The notes: generated by a model not told the origin, from the letters alone. Counted from the stretch's first letter, positions 47,265 to 58,981 are shown. The stretch: 64,000 nucleotides of DNA from Papio anubis (GCF_008728515.1 NC_044977.1:189275987-189339986); one strand, 5' to 3'. A program made the numbers and translations.

Positions 47265-49454
47265 GATTCACATCACAGCATAAGACTGAGACATTGGGTG
47301 TATCAAGCTTGAAAGAGATCTGGCAGGTAATTGAGTTTCATCTGATACCTGACTTCCTTCTCTACTTGACCTTTGAATAGTCACTCATTTCTCCAGTGTC
47401 ATAGAGTACATTCCACTGCTGTCAGAGCTGGCTGTTAGGACAGTGGTTAGGGCAGATGGCCTGAAGCCATCCCCGCTGTGATCTTTACCCTCTCGTCCTG
47501 ATTCTGCCTTCTCGTGCCACCTGACACAAGTCAGACCCTTCTTTCTCAGGACAACCCTTCACAGTCCCCTGACTGTTTTATTCTGGGCTAGGCACTCCCT
47601 GTTCCTTCAATTACTGCTTCTAAGATGTGCTTAGTCCCAGGAATACAGTCTTCAAAATGAGTTTCTTTTCCCAAAGACTTTATGGCTGCTTGGCTAGTGG
47701 AGGACTAGATTCTTTCATTACTGTTCCCTGCCAGCCTTTGCTAGGGATAGAATCACTTAGGACCAAGGCAAGAGCAACTCAAAGTCTCAGAAAGACAATC
47801 AAATTTTGGTTTGGTTTTGTTTTGTTTTGAACACACCTCTAGCCCAGGCCTGGCAGGATGCCTGGCATTCATTTGAACAGAGGGCCTGGTATTAGCAAAG
47901 AGTTGCCCATTCTTTGCGTGACTGTGAGATCACACTAAGCAACCTGCCGTGCTGGAGCTCCGTAATTAGGAAGTGTTTAGAAGCAATATAAGCTTTGCTC
48001 AGAAGGTCTGTATTTGAGGCCTAGATCTGCTCTTGCCATTACTGAATCTCAGCTTTCTCATCTGTATAGTGGAGATGATAAGCCCTTCCTTGTTGAGTCA
48101 TGGGACAATCGTACAATTCAGGTGAGCTAGTGGAGGTGAACACACTTAGCAAAGGGCACACTGAAGTGTGAACTGTGCAGGCTCATCTTGCTCATGACTA
48201 GGTCGCAGACCATCTCTAGCTTGCCCCCGCCTATAACCCTCTACTTTTGGAAAATGAAAAACACTTTTAGAAAAGGACGTTCAGAACTGCCATATCATTG
48301 CTGAGGCTGACTTTGCAAAAGGAAATATTTCTTCGTGTACCAAAAAAGACAATGATTCTGCAGTCTTGAAACGCTAAAATATCTTCATGCCCTCTTTTAA
48401 AACCAGAAGTAACAGGGTACCCTTGTGGCTGGGAGACGCCGCGTTCCTAGAATCAGCTGCAATCGCAGAGCCATCAGCCATGCTCAAAAGCCCAATTAGG
48501 GGGAAGCAATGCTTGCAAATGCTATTGATAAGTTGCAAAGCCAGCCTGGGCCAGGACACTTATCCCCTGATCAGAACATTCACCCAGGATTTGATGCTCA
48601 GAATAAAAATTTTGCTTTTGCCTGAAAGCATTATGTGTAGATGTGCTCCTAGAGTTCAGTGTTGTCTCCTGAGCTAACAGAAACCTGAGTCTTCCTTGTT
48701 TTGAACAAATCAAATATAACCAAATTGCAACAGTGATAAAATAAGGAAAATTTTAGTTTTCTGGAAACTGAAGCCACAAACTTAAAAAAACGTACTGGTT
48801 GTGTAAGAACTTCCATCAATAGTGCCATATAATGCTGTAGCATGAGACTAATGTTTCTCAAAAATAATAAAGCAGAGGAGTGAAAATGTCTGGAGTTGGC
48901 CACGTGACATGAGAGGTTCCTAAAACGTAGGATAAGTGACTGGGGTTAGGAGAAGTGGACTGTAGTGGACAGCACTAGTGTTCTCTGATCTGTTATTTTC
49001 CTTTCCTTCCCAGGACTGCATCCCAGACCAATTCTATCATTTTGTGGGGCCTGATACAAAATGAAAATACGGGGACCCTTGTTCAAAAATTAAGAATTTT
49101 AAGATGGAAACAGTAGAGTGTTAAAGCAAGTGTGGGCCCTTCTAAGCGTGGGGCCCTGTGTAGTGACAGCTCATAAGCCCATGAAGCATCCCTAAACACA
49201 GGAGACTGCACTTTCCAGCTCCCTGGCCAAATCCTTGACTAATGAGATATGCGTAGGGAAAGCGATGTGTGCCATTTTTGCGGTGAGGCAGTGAAGAGTC
49301 CACATGTGATCTCCAGTCTATTCCTTCCCCCATCACAGTCAACACAGAGTCCTTGCATCGAGTTGATGGAACCATCAGGTTGAAGCAGTCACTGCTGTTA
49401 AGAATAGCAGGTCCAGAGTGTCACCTGGATCATGGAAGAAGCGCTTGTGTGTTA
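47265..49454. other. Intergenic sequence 3' of ATP13A4
   Basis: One MIR at 47985. Otherwise unique, with no gene recognised. Confidence 0.5.
47985..48150 (+). mobile_element. MIR relic
   Basis: 'CTCAGCTTTCTCATCTGTAT' with 'GTGGAGATGATAAGCCCTTC' matches MIR. Confidence 0.75.
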
Positions 49455-50052
49455 AGGCACTGATATCTGAGAGGTGTTTTTTATTGCAGCATAGGCTGAG
49501 CTTATCCTTAATAACATGTAGAGTAAGGCCAGAAGCAGAAGAAAAAGCCTCAAATCTGAAAAGCACTACAGAGGAAAGGAACCCAGACAGTAAAGATGGG
49601 TGTAACGTTTCCCATGCATTAGTTTTTCCATCGATGAAGTAAAAATTCAAAAATGCTCTTTAACATGTTACAACTCCATGAGTATACACAGTACTACTTC
49701 CCCTTAATTCATTTTTATAAAAAGGAAAGTATTGTCCTGTCCTAAGAAGAAAGATCACATATTTTTCCCCTTTAGCCTGCTTGTCTCTTGGCCCATAGCA
49801 ATTCTCGGCCCATTCTTGCCTTCACTGAACGCCTCCAATACCTTCACAAGCCAAGAGGAAAGCACTCTTCTGGGTCAATGTTCTTCTCTGTAGAAAACAT
49901 TTTATCAAACAGACTTTAGTCTGTCACCATGATTTGACAGGTATCCCCGAAACTCCAGCTGATGTTACAAGAGTCTCATTTTTTAAAATCAATGAAACTG
50001 GTCCCTTTTGTCATTGTTTCTCTGTAATATCACCTTGGACATCACATGTCCT
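49455..50052 (-). other. ATP13A4: Probable ATP13A4 3' UTR
   Basis: The DNA following the ATP13A4 stop on the minus strand is unique sequence without Alu or L1. The first canonical AATAAA on that strand is at 49480-49485, which would place cleavage near 49455-49470 and give a 3' UTR of about 0.6 kb. The limit is inferred; no transcript evidence is available here. Confidence 0.5.
49480..49485 (-). promoter_or_regulatory. Candidate ATP13A4 poly(A) signal AATAAA
   Basis: First exact AATAAA on the minus strand downstream of the stop codon (TTTATT on the plus strand). No strong GT-rich downstream element is obvious, so its use is uncertain. Confidence 0.4.
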
Positions 50053-50265
50053 TCAAAGTTGTTCTTCGTTGCTCTCAAACACCGGATTGCTGTAAGACAC
50101 GCCCCTGCCACACTCTGGCATGTCAGAGTGGGAGGTTTGGTTTAGTGGGGGCCAACTAGGGTCACCTGCCAAATCCCTCTGCCATATCCGATACTGGCTT
50201 TTTGACTGATAGCCAAAACATCTTTTAATCATCATCCACAGGGCTCGATTTTCAATAACGGCCTC
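50053..50265 (-). CDS. ATP13A4: ATP13A4 last coding exon (C-terminal tail and stop)
   Basis: After a TTTTGCAG acceptor the exon encodes 70 residues from EAVIENRALWMMIKRCFGYQ through SKSQYRIWQRDLAGDPSWPP to VFESNEEQL and a TGA at 50053-50055. The tail is cytosolic. 'KSQYR.WQ..LA.D..WPP.N.T' is shared by ATP13A4 and ATP13A5. From memory human has Asn where this sequence has Gly in 'DLAGDPSW'. The 3' UTR follows to the left. The ATG inside the open frame (to 50346) is intronic and not used. Confidence 0.96.
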   Translation of the reverse strand, partial: EAVIENRALWMMIKRCFGYQSKSQYRIWQRDLAGDPSWPPLNQTSHSDMPECGRGVSYSNPVFESNEEQL

Positions 50266-50759
50266 CTGCAAAATAAAAGAATTACTTTTTACAATCAGGG
50301 TTGAGTGTTTTGAGGCTACAGCCCTCCACAGGTCATCATAAGTCACTACTGCACTGGTTGCTTAGATCCAGCTTGACAAAGAGCTTGACCACTGGACGAA
50401 TCTAAGGTGGTTTCACTGGACAGGTACTGGCTTCTCAAACGTTTCTATTTAAGTACCTCCTGTGGGAGAAGTAAGAGGTACAACATTTCAAGACTCTGGG
50501 AACATAACTTGAAATGGCTTGCCTCAAAAATGAAGTTTCTTTTGCATCTCACATCAAAATTAAATTTAAAATCATTCAAATTCTATGTTTCACTCCATAG
50601 CACATCTATATTTTATTGGATATAAAATGACATTTAAAATGACTTACTACTAAATACTAAATACAATTGACCCTATATAAAGATGTGGCCCATGTATGAC
50701 ATGCTTTTCATATACCCTGACATATCACTGCATATTCATAAACACAGGTTGATGAAATT

Positions 50760-50915
50760 AAAACACACGCCAGTCTTGGAGTTGAACAGATCTGGATTTG
50801 AGCCCCAGTTCTGACACCTATTATGGGCAGAATAGTTACTCTATCCAAGTCTCCACTGAGTGATGAGAATGATCCCTTCCTTATGCTTGTTGTAAGGCTT
50901 ATATAACTCCCTTTA
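50760..50915 (+). mobile_element. MIR relic
   Basis: 'CTGGATTTGAGCCCCAGTTC' and 'TCTCCACTGAGTGATGAGAA' match MIR; upstream of (3' side) ATP13A4's last exon, inside its last intron. Confidence 0.7.
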
Positions 50916-51339
50916 CAATGCAGGGCAGGGCAGGGCATAGCTCTCTCCCTTTGCCTACCCTTCTGAACTACTCATTTAACAAATGGCTAAGCACTGTGGT
51001 CCTGTTCACACATGTCTCTAACCTTCACCTTCACTGAAATACAGTTTTAAGATTACAAAAGACATGTGTCTTTGAAAATATTTTGCAATGCCATTTTATT
51101 TCATGAGTTAGAGTGTGCCTTGAATAGAGCCTAAGTTATAACTTATAACTCATGAGAGGTTATCATATTAAGTAGTAGTTTTCCTAAAATCTACCCATTT
51201 TTGCCATTTGGGTTCCACTGCCCATGAAAGGATAGAGAACAGCTAGTCTGAATTAATCCTGTGATAACTGACCATCTGCTGGCTGCCAGGCTGTTAAAGA
51301 TCCATATAGCCATCTCAGCCTCTTGGAAACTTAGCCAGA

Positions 51340-51498
51340 TGAGTTATTCTACTTTCCTGCAGCAAGATTTTTTGTCCTCTTTAATTAAGCAGTAGTTCTT
51401 CTTAGAGCTGGGATAAGGTAGGAGCATCAAATAAAGGTTTTAAAATCTTACTTTCTTCCAGGAAACCTTAGTAAGCCTTAAAACAAAATAGATGAAAC

Positions 51499-51532
<34 letters not shown>

Positions 51533-51825
51533 GAGAGAGGAACTTCAGTGCTCTCCATCTCTACATCTCGCCTTGAGTGTTTTTTAGTTCTAGAGCTATG
51601 ATGACCTCTATCACCTGCTGCTCAGGAAGAGGAAGCTACAGAGAGGTGATCTGTCCTGTTACCGCACATCATAAATACAAGGCAGAACTAGTGACATGAT
51701 TTCAATTTGTGTCTCCATCCAAATCTCATGCTGAATTATAGTCCCCAATGTTGGAGGAAGGGCTGGGTGGGAGGTGACTGGATCATAGGGGTGGATTTCC
51801 TCCTTGCTGTTCTCGTGAGAGTGAG
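51340..51825 (+). repeat. Direct duplication, copy 1 (likely source)
   Basis: Aligns with 55312-55829. From 51541 to 51813 the two copies are identical for 273 bases without a gap; the part before the CA repeat differs by a few substitutions and small indels. Copy 1 runs on into the complete LTR at 51692-52056, whereas copy 2 ends inside it, so copy 1 is probably the original. It lies in the last intron of ATP13A4. Confidence 0.95.
51498..51524. repeat. (CA)n microsatellite in duplication copy 1
   Basis: Short pure CA run within the 51340-51825 copy; the matching run in the other copy (about 55480-55522) is longer and preceded by CATA units. Confidence 0.9.
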
Positions 51826-52056
51826 TTCTCATGAGATCTGATTGTTTAAAAGTGTGTAGCACCTTCCCCTGCTCGGGCCATGTAAGACCTGCATTCTTCC
51901 CCTTTGCTTTCCGTCATGATTGAAAGTTTCTTGAGGCCTCCCCAGCCATGCTTCCTGTACAGTCTGCAAAACCATAAGCCAATTAAACCTCTTTCTTTTA
52001 TAAATTACCCAGTTTCAGGTATTTGTTCACAGCAGTGGGAGAATGGACTAGTAACA
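51692..52056 (+). mobile_element. MST-type MaLR solo LTR with 5-bp target-site duplication
   Basis: Complete LTR from TGACATGATTTC to GACTAGTAACA flanked by ACTAG on both sides (51687-51691, 52057-52061). Its first 134 bases are duplicated at 55696-55829. Confidence 0.92.
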
Positions 52057-52309
52057 ACTAGAAACAAAAGGAAAGCCTTGGTGAGACATGTCTTTAAAAA
52101 AATTTCACCACATGAGCTCTTCTGACTGGCTACTCAAATAACTCATACATACAAGCATACCTATATAAACACATAAATAATTGTTTTAAAGGTGGGAGCA
52201 ATTAAAGCTATCCACACTAGCTCTCATGCCTCTCAGCTGGAGGTTAGATCATGAGCCCTGGCAGGGTAAGAATAAGGTCCTGCTCAAACCTGTTTGTTTC
52301 AGGGCTGAT

Positions 52310-52412
52310 CAGAGGTTAGATAAGTGGAATAATTTGCACAAAGTCAGACAGAAAGAAAGTGGTGGAGCCAGGATTCGAACCCAGTAGATTACCCCTGAGC
52401 TTGTGCTCTTAA
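52310..52412 (-). mobile_element. MIR relic
   Basis: 'CAAAGTCAGACAGAAAGAAA' and 'CAGGATTCGAACCCAG' are reverse-complement MIR. Confidence 0.7.
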
Positions 52413-53239
52413 CTGCAAATATGCTGAAAAAGGAAGAACTTCCTGCTAGAGGATTATGGAAGACTTTGATACTTAATTACCATATAGCCCATTCCCTCCC
52501 AACTCTTCCCTGCCCACCTAAAAGGAAAACATAATAATAAATGGTCTAAGCTACACTGTGTAATTTTCAACATGGATCCACTTCCCAGAATCCTTTTCTA
52601 CTCGTGATGACAATGAGACACAAGTCTAATCAATAAGGCATAAAAGAAAGTCTGCTAGTGAGCTTCACGAAACGTTCGTTTCCCAAGAAAAGGTCCAGAC
52701 TTGATGGAAACTGGCTTGCTGTGGCCTCTCCTTCTGTTTTCTTCCTGCACCGAAAACAGATGTAAAGTCCAGCTATGTGGAAGCTATCTGGACACCATAA
52801 TCACAGGCACAAACATGAAAGACCACGTCTGAGGATTCTAGAACAGAAAGGTGAGAGAGTGTGCATTCCCAGTGGCACTACTGAGTTACTGAGCCAGTCC
52901 TGAAGCCACCTACCTTCAGTCTTCTTCCTGAGCCAATAATTGTTGTTTAAGCCACTGTTGGTTACGTTGTTACTTGCCTACCTGATCCAGAGATCAGGAA
53001 AGATACATGAAGAGGATAGTACTACAGTTGTGCCGTAGAGGATGGAATAGCACTTTTATATGTAGAAATGGAGGGAAGATACACCACACAGAGGAAATCT
53101 TCTGATTATGAACAGGGATAAGATGTACACACTAGATTCTTCTTTAAAGGGCAAAGACCATCATTCTGCCATTGGGTCTGAGGCCACCCGTGATAATGCT
53201 CTTTTGTTAATCCGGTTGCTTTAGAGACATACGGTTTAG

Positions 53240-53437
53240 CATATTGCTTCTCGAAGTGTGATCCCTGAACTAATCACATCAGAATCGCCTGACAACCTGT
53301 TAGAAATGCAAACTTCTATGCTCCTTCTAGGCCTACTGAATCAGACCCACTGTGGGTAGGGCTTGGCAATGTGTGTTGTTTTAACAAGCCTCCCAGGTGA
53401 TTCTGATGCCCACTCAAGTTTGAGAAGTTCTTGTTTA
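53240..53437 (-). mobile_element. MER5A DNA transposon relic
   Basis: Reverse-complement MER5A: 'TTCTCGAAGTGTGATCCCTG', 'TAGAAATGCAAACTTC', 'TTTAACAAGCCTCCCAGGTG'. Confidence 0.88.
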
Positions 53438-53821
53438 GCACATAGAGAGAAGGTCCAGTACTGAAATTCTGTGTCCTATTCTGCCCCCAGCCCCTGTGCA
53501 GCCTTCCCTCTGCACAGGAGTAAGTAGGGAGGGCTCGCCGAGGTCCTGCCTGCACAACAGTGCAGGGAAGTCAGGCTGCAGGTTCTCCCAGCTCACCATG
53601 ACACTCCATTTGCTGCAACAATTCTAGTTCTGTAACTCAGAGCAGAAATAGAGACAGATGGGGTTCAGCCCCTCACCTCTCCTTTGTTCATAAATGCCTT
53701 TTCAGGGCACCCCTGCCTACCAACAGGCTTTGAAGAATGGAGATTGTGTCTGGTAGTACTGAGTGGGGAGAGCGTGAATCACGTGGAGAAACAAAGCAGG
53801 AGCACAAGCTCATTTCACTGA

Positions 53822-53901
53822 GGAAATGGAGCACAGGGGAGCTGGAGAATAAAAGCTAGAAAATGGAGCAAATGGGAGCTGGAGAATGAAAGCTGGAAAA
53901 G
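53822..53901. repeat. ~37-bp imperfect tandem duplication
   Basis: The segment GGGAGCTGGAGAAT recurs with a 37-base offset (53837 and 53874), each copy preceded by AAATGGAGCA. Confidence 0.8.
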
Positions 53902-53934
53902 TTCACTATGAATGCCATTTCCCACCTGTAAGGC

Positions 53935-54262
53935 AAAAATGATATGAGTTAAGTGAAAGAAGCCGGACACAAAAGGCCACATATTGTATGGTTTCACTTA
54001 CATGAGATGTCCAGAATAGTCAAAGCCACACAGTTAGAAAGAAGATGAGTGATTCCAAGGCCCAGGAGAAGGCGGAAGGGGCAATGAAGAGCAACGGCTA
54101 GTAGGTACAGGATTTCTTTAGCAATGATGAAAGTGTTCTGCAATTAAGTACTGTTAATGGTTGTACAACTCAGTGAGTGTACTAAAAACCACTGAATTGT
54201 GGACTTTAAAAGGGTGAATTTTATGGTGCGTGAATCATATCTCAATTTTAAAAAGTAAATTG
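53935..54262 (+). mobile_element. Old L1 3' end (L1M-like)
   Basis: Resembles old L1 3' UTR sequence ('GTGAAAGAAGCCGGACACAA', 'GGGTGAATTTTATGGTG'). Confidence 0.7.
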
Positions 54263-54531
54263 TGTTGGGTCTTTATTTGGAAAATGTAGAAATGAATAGG
54301 ACCTTAGAGATCATCACTCCATTGTCCCCAGCCCCACCTGACAGATGGGAAAACTAATGTCCTGCTTGGGACTCATCAGAGGAAGGCAGCATTGCTTACG
54401 CTGTGAAGGAAGGGAGCCCCTGCACTGCTGAGTCCATGTCACCTAAAGTTGTTTTCAGAGTCCCAAAGAAGTCCCCTCACACACACGCATGTACACACAC
54501 AAGATGAGCAGCCCAAGACCAGCACACTTAC

Positions 54532-54612
54532 CTCGGCCACAAGGGACACAATGAAATTCAAGCTGAGCATGATGACGATGGAGACCCTCCACAGGATGGG
54601 CGTGCAGAGCAG
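54532..54612 (-). CDS. ATP13A4: ATP13A4 exon encoding M10 (81 bp, in phase)
   Basis: This symmetric exon encodes exactly 27 residues: LLCTPILWRVSIVIMLSLNF then IVSLVAE. It contains the final membrane helix M10. Acceptor CCCGCCAG and donor GTAAGT are clear. Because it is 81 bp and begins and ends on codon boundaries, its loss would keep the reading frame but remove M10 and invert the topology of the C-terminal tail. It lies between two near-identical direct repeats (51340-51825 and 55312-55829), which could support such a deletion by unequal recombination. Confidence 0.95.
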
Positions 54613-55311
54613 CTGGCGGGAGATGATGAAGCACGGTTAGTCTGAAGACAGGCAGACGCTGGAAACACGTTCACATGTTCACAGTATATCTTTTCATAGG
54701 TTATAAATCTCATATGTAATATATATGTGTGTCTATTACATAAATCGTATACATGTAAAGAATTTCTATGCTTGTATGCACAGAAAAAGTATGGAAAGGT
54801 TATACTAAGGTTATACTCATGATCCTAATGACCTGGAGGTTATGAGAGTTGCTTTTCTTCTTTTATCTTTTTTTTTCTTGTGATGTGCGTGTTTCTCTAT
54901 AATTTCTAAATTTCCTAAAATAACTTTGGTCACTTTGCAATTAGAAAAAATACTAAAATCACTTTTTGTTTGCTTGTTTGGTTCTGTTTTCAAAAGGGAG
55001 GCAGGAATGTGGCTTTATCTCCAGGAGGCCTAAGGGTACACATGTCAAACCTTCACAACTGGGTAGCATTGCCCTCTTCTCCCTGGTGCCACATCTCTCC
55101 CCAGCCGCGCCCTGCTTTTAGCACTGGCTCAGGGCATCTCCCTCAGGACTGTGCATCCAGCTGCACAGTGTGCCCTCACAAGGGCACTTGCTAAAGGAGC
55201 AAATGGAGGTGAAATCAAGCCAGTCATGACCTGTCCCTTTGCCCATTTTTTCTGTGTCTCCCCCAACCCCTCCAGGCACATTCCTGATATATATGTATGG
55301 TGAATGAATGG

Positions 55312-55478
55312 TGAGTTATTCTACTTTCCTGCAGCAAGGTTTTATTGTCTTCCTTAATTAACAAGAAAACAGTAGTTCTTCTTAGAGCTGGGATAAGGTA
55401 GGAGCATCAAGTAAAGGTTTTAAAATCTTACTTACTTCCAGGAAACCTTAGTAAGCCTTAAAACAAAATAGATGAAAC

Positions 55479-55522
<44 letters not shown>

Positions 55523-55829
55523 GAGAGAGAGAGAAAGAGACAGAAACTTCAGTGCTCTCCATCTCTACATCTCGCCTTGAGTGTTTTTTAGTTCTAGAGC
55601 TATGATGACCTCTATCACCTGCTGCTCAGGAAGAGGAAGCTACAGAGAGGTGATCTGTCCTGTTACCGCACATCATAAATACAAGGCAGAACTAGTGACA
55701 TGATTTCAATTTGTGTCTCCATCCAAATCTCATGCTGAATTATAGTCCCCAATGTTGGAGGAAGGGCTGGGTGGGAGGTGACTGGATCATAGGGGTGGAT
55801 TTCCTCCTTGCTGTTCTTGTAATAGTGAG
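55312..55829 (+). repeat. Direct duplication, copy 2 (truncated in the LTR)
   Basis: Second copy of 51340-51825, 3972 bases away in the same orientation and in the next ATP13A4 intron. It ends 134 bases into the MST-type LTR (55696-55829). GTGAATGAATG precedes it and a similar AATTAATGAATG follows within about 40 bases, perhaps a trace of its insertion site. Confidence 0.95.
55480..55540. repeat. (CATA)n(CA)n(GA)n microsatellite in duplication copy 2
   Basis: CATA units, then CA units, then GA-rich sequence. This is the expanded counterpart of the CA run in copy 1. Confidence 0.9.
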
Positions 55830-55934
55830 TGAGTAATTGAATAGTAATTCAATGGGTGAATTAATGAATGAAAAAGTGCCAAGGGCATCCCACTGTACCT
55901 GGCACTGTCTTATGCATGACCTCATGTGTTAGTG

Positions 55935-56280
55935 GGAGTAAAAACTGAAACGGTTCTATAGAGGACAATGTTCTCAAAGTTAAAAATTCAAATCCACTTC
56001 TAGGAATTTATCTCAGAAATATACTTTTATATGGCTAAAATGACATATGCACAATAATATTTTTATTGCAACTTTGTAATAATACTTGGAAATATCTTAA
56101 ATGTCTATCAATATGGGACTACATATAAAGCATGGTATACATATGACATATACATAATATACATTTGTATAAAATAAAATATTATGTTAGCATTAAAAAG
56201 AATGAGGAAAATATATGTACTGATATGGAACAATTAATACTATTACATGAAAGAAGCAAGGTGCAGGACAATGTATGTGT
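55935..56280 (+). mobile_element. Old L1/HAL1-like fragment, left part
   Basis: Contains L1M-like motifs ('CTAGGAATTTATCTCAGAAA', 'CTTAAATGTCTATCAATA'). It seems to continue at 57535-57725, split by the younger L1PA insertion. Confidence 0.65.
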
Positions 56281-56481
56281 TGTAGCAGCCATGAAAATTT
56301 TCCACTCAGATCTGCTGCTGGGAGGATAAATTGTGGATACCCCAACTGTTATGCTCAGAATCCACCACCACACATGCTGTAAAGCATATCTAAAGTCATA
56401 AGCCGCACATAGCCAAGAAATGAGGACAGCATGGATTCTAATCAGACTCATTCCTATGAGACGTAGAAACTCCTGATGGGC

Positions 56482-57272
56482 CATGCTGCTATAAAGACAC
56501 ATGCACATGTGTGTTTATTGCGGCACTATTCACAATAGCAAAGACTTGGAACCAACCCAAATGTCCATCAATGATAGACTGGATTAAGAAAATGTGCCAC
56601 GGCCGGGCGCGGTGGCTCAAGCCTGTAATCCCAGCACTTTGGGAGGCCGAGACGGGCGAATCACGAGGTCAGAAGATTGAGACCATCCTGGCTAACCCGG
56701 TGAAACCCCGTCTCTACTAAAAAATACAAAAAAGTCACCGGGCGAGGTGGCGGTGCCTGTAGTCCCAGCTACTCGGGAGGCTGAGGCAGGAGAATGGCAA
56801 AAACCCGGGAGGCGGAGCCTGCAGTGAGCCGAGATCCGCCACTGCACTCCAGCCTGGGCGACAGAAAAAAAAAAAAGAAAAAAAGAAAATGTGGCACATA
56901 TACACCATGGAATACTATGCAGCCATAAAAAAGGATGAGATCGTGTCATTTGTAGGGACATGGGTGAAGCTGGAAACCATCATTCTCAGCAAACTATTGC
57001 AAGGACAGAAAACCAAACACTGCACGTTCTCACTCATAGGTGGGAATTGAACAATGAGATCACTTGGACACAGGAAGGGGAACATCACACACCGGGTCCT
57101 ATTGTGGGGAGGGGGGAGGGGGGAGGGATAGCATTAAGATATATACCTAATGTAAATGTCAAGTTAATGGGTGCAGCACACCAACATGGCACATGTATAC
57201 ATATGTAACAAACCTGCACGTTGTGTACATGCACCCTAGAACTTAAAGTATAATAATAATAATAATAATAAA
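56482..57272 (+). mobile_element. 5'-truncated L1PA copy with nested Alu
   Basis: A primate L1 3' end starting 'CATGCTGCTATAAAGACACA', through the G-rich 3' UTR (57103-57126), to an AATAAT tail. It is flanked by the perfect 17-bp target-site duplication AGAAACTCCTGATGGGC at 56465-56481 and 57273-57289. About 500 bases are L1; the rest is the nested Alu and its duplicated site. Confidence 0.95.
56601..56882 (+). mobile_element. AluY/YR nested in an L1PA copy
   Basis: Near-consensus Alu ('GGCTCAAGCCTG', 'GGGCGAGGTGGCGG') inserted into the L1 3' end. Target-site duplication AAGAAAATGTGCCAC at 56586-56600 and AAGAAAATGTGGCAC at 56883-56897. Confidence 0.95.
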
Positions 57273-57534
57273 AGAAACTCCTGATGGGCAACTTTGGCCT
57301 GACTTTCTTAGTGCACTGCAGTTTGAGATGCTACACATCCAGCCCTCCTTCTTCCCTCTCTTCTTTTTAGAGGATAAACCCACATCACAGTGTATGCCTC
57401 TCCCCACTTCCTCTGGCTTTCCATTCCCCTCCCACCACTCCGGGAATTTCCTCCAATAAATCTCTTGCATAACTAAACTGAACTTGACATCTACCTCTCA
57501 GAAGACCTGAACAAATATAATAGTTTTCTACTAT

Positions 57535-57725
57535 CTGTGTAAAAATGTGGAAGAAGAATGTACAAAATATGTCCCAAAGTATGTAAAAGAAACTGGTGTC
57601 ATTGGTTGCCTCTAGGGAGGGGAACTGGTGACTGGGAATCTAAGATGGAATGAGGATTTTCACTATATGGCTTTTTAAACATTCGGATTGTGAACCAAAT
57701 GAATGTGTTCCCTATTAAAATAATT
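57535..57725 (+). mobile_element. Old L1/HAL1-like fragment, right part
   Basis: 'GGTTGCCTCTAGGGAGGGGA' and 'CACTATATGGCTTTTTAAAC' match the 3' end of old L1s, in line with the left part before 56280. Confidence 0.65.
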
Positions 57726-58394
57726 TAAAATTTTTTAAGTAAGCAGTTTCTAGGTTACAAAACAACATGATTCCATTCTTTTAAAAAAACTAAAAATTAG
57801 TCAACACACATTTATAATATATGAATTGTAAAAGAAGGAAGAATATAGTGAATAATATTATAATTCTCCTTGTCTGCACATTCTACATTTTCTAAAAAGA
57901 ACATATATTTTATGTAATAATAAGAAAAATAATTGTTTTAAAAGTGAACAATAATTCTTTGCAGAATCCTTTGCAGTCATGCTGGCAATGACCCTGCCCA
58001 CATTCTCTCCAAATTAAATACGTTCCCTATTTTGTTATACCAGAGGACCCAGCCTTTCTGTAAGAATCTTTTTCTATCAAAAAGTGACATTTAACTCATC
58101 ATATCTTATCCTTAACTTCTCTAGGATTAAGAAGTTTTAGCTGACTTAGAAGACCAGTGGGCAAAGCCTACTTATTTCCATGAAAACTTAATTTAATTCA
58201 GAGGCACTTAATGACTGCTAACCACAGTAATGTAATTACAAAAATAAAAAGACACATGCTAAATATATTAGTATGTCAAACTAAAGGTATTAGTATGCCA
58301 AATGTCACTGTGGGTTTGTGCAGGTGTTGCTGGTTGGAAACACACTATATGCTTTAAGTGCTTGTTTATATTCAGGAGTCTGATACGCAATGAT

Positions 58395-58520
58395 CAGTCA
58401 TTCATTCCTTTGTCATATTTTGCCACTCTTTGTGTGAGGCACTGGTAACACACGAATGAATAAGATACACTGTTGGACCTCATGAAACTCATCTTTGAGA
58501 TGGAGAGGCAACCAGATATA
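58395..58520 (+). mobile_element. L2-like relic
   Basis: 'GTGTGAGGCACTGGTAACAC' with 'TTGGACCTCATGAAACTCAT' resembles the L2 3' end. Confidence 0.6.
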
Positions 58521-58981
58521 CAAAGCACCAACTAAAAGAGCTGTTTCTTTAGTCATCTCTTCACTATTGCATTTCTTGATCTAAAGATCATGTAGCCATG
58601 ATTAAATTGTAATACAAGTAGAATAGGTTAAGGGGATCAAAATATGTTTTTCCCTGGCTTGAATATGTAAAATTTTGGTATCTCGTAGGTTTTTATATCT
58701 GTATCAATATTACAAAATACAAGAGAGTTTATGAGGAAAAGTATGGCTCTTGGAAAGTAAGTCTTACAGACATTAAGTAGGAGCACACAGAAAACATTTT
58801 TAAAGTTGTAAAAAAATATATAAATACCTAAATAATAACCCCCCAAAAAGCTGTAGGTAAAACAGTTTTAAACAACTTCAAAAAACGGAAGCATTTAGGA
58901 AAAAATTCCCTCATATTTGAAAGAGAAAATATAGAAATACATTTTCTCCTCTTATAGGAGTTCTTTTAAAATGAAAATAGT

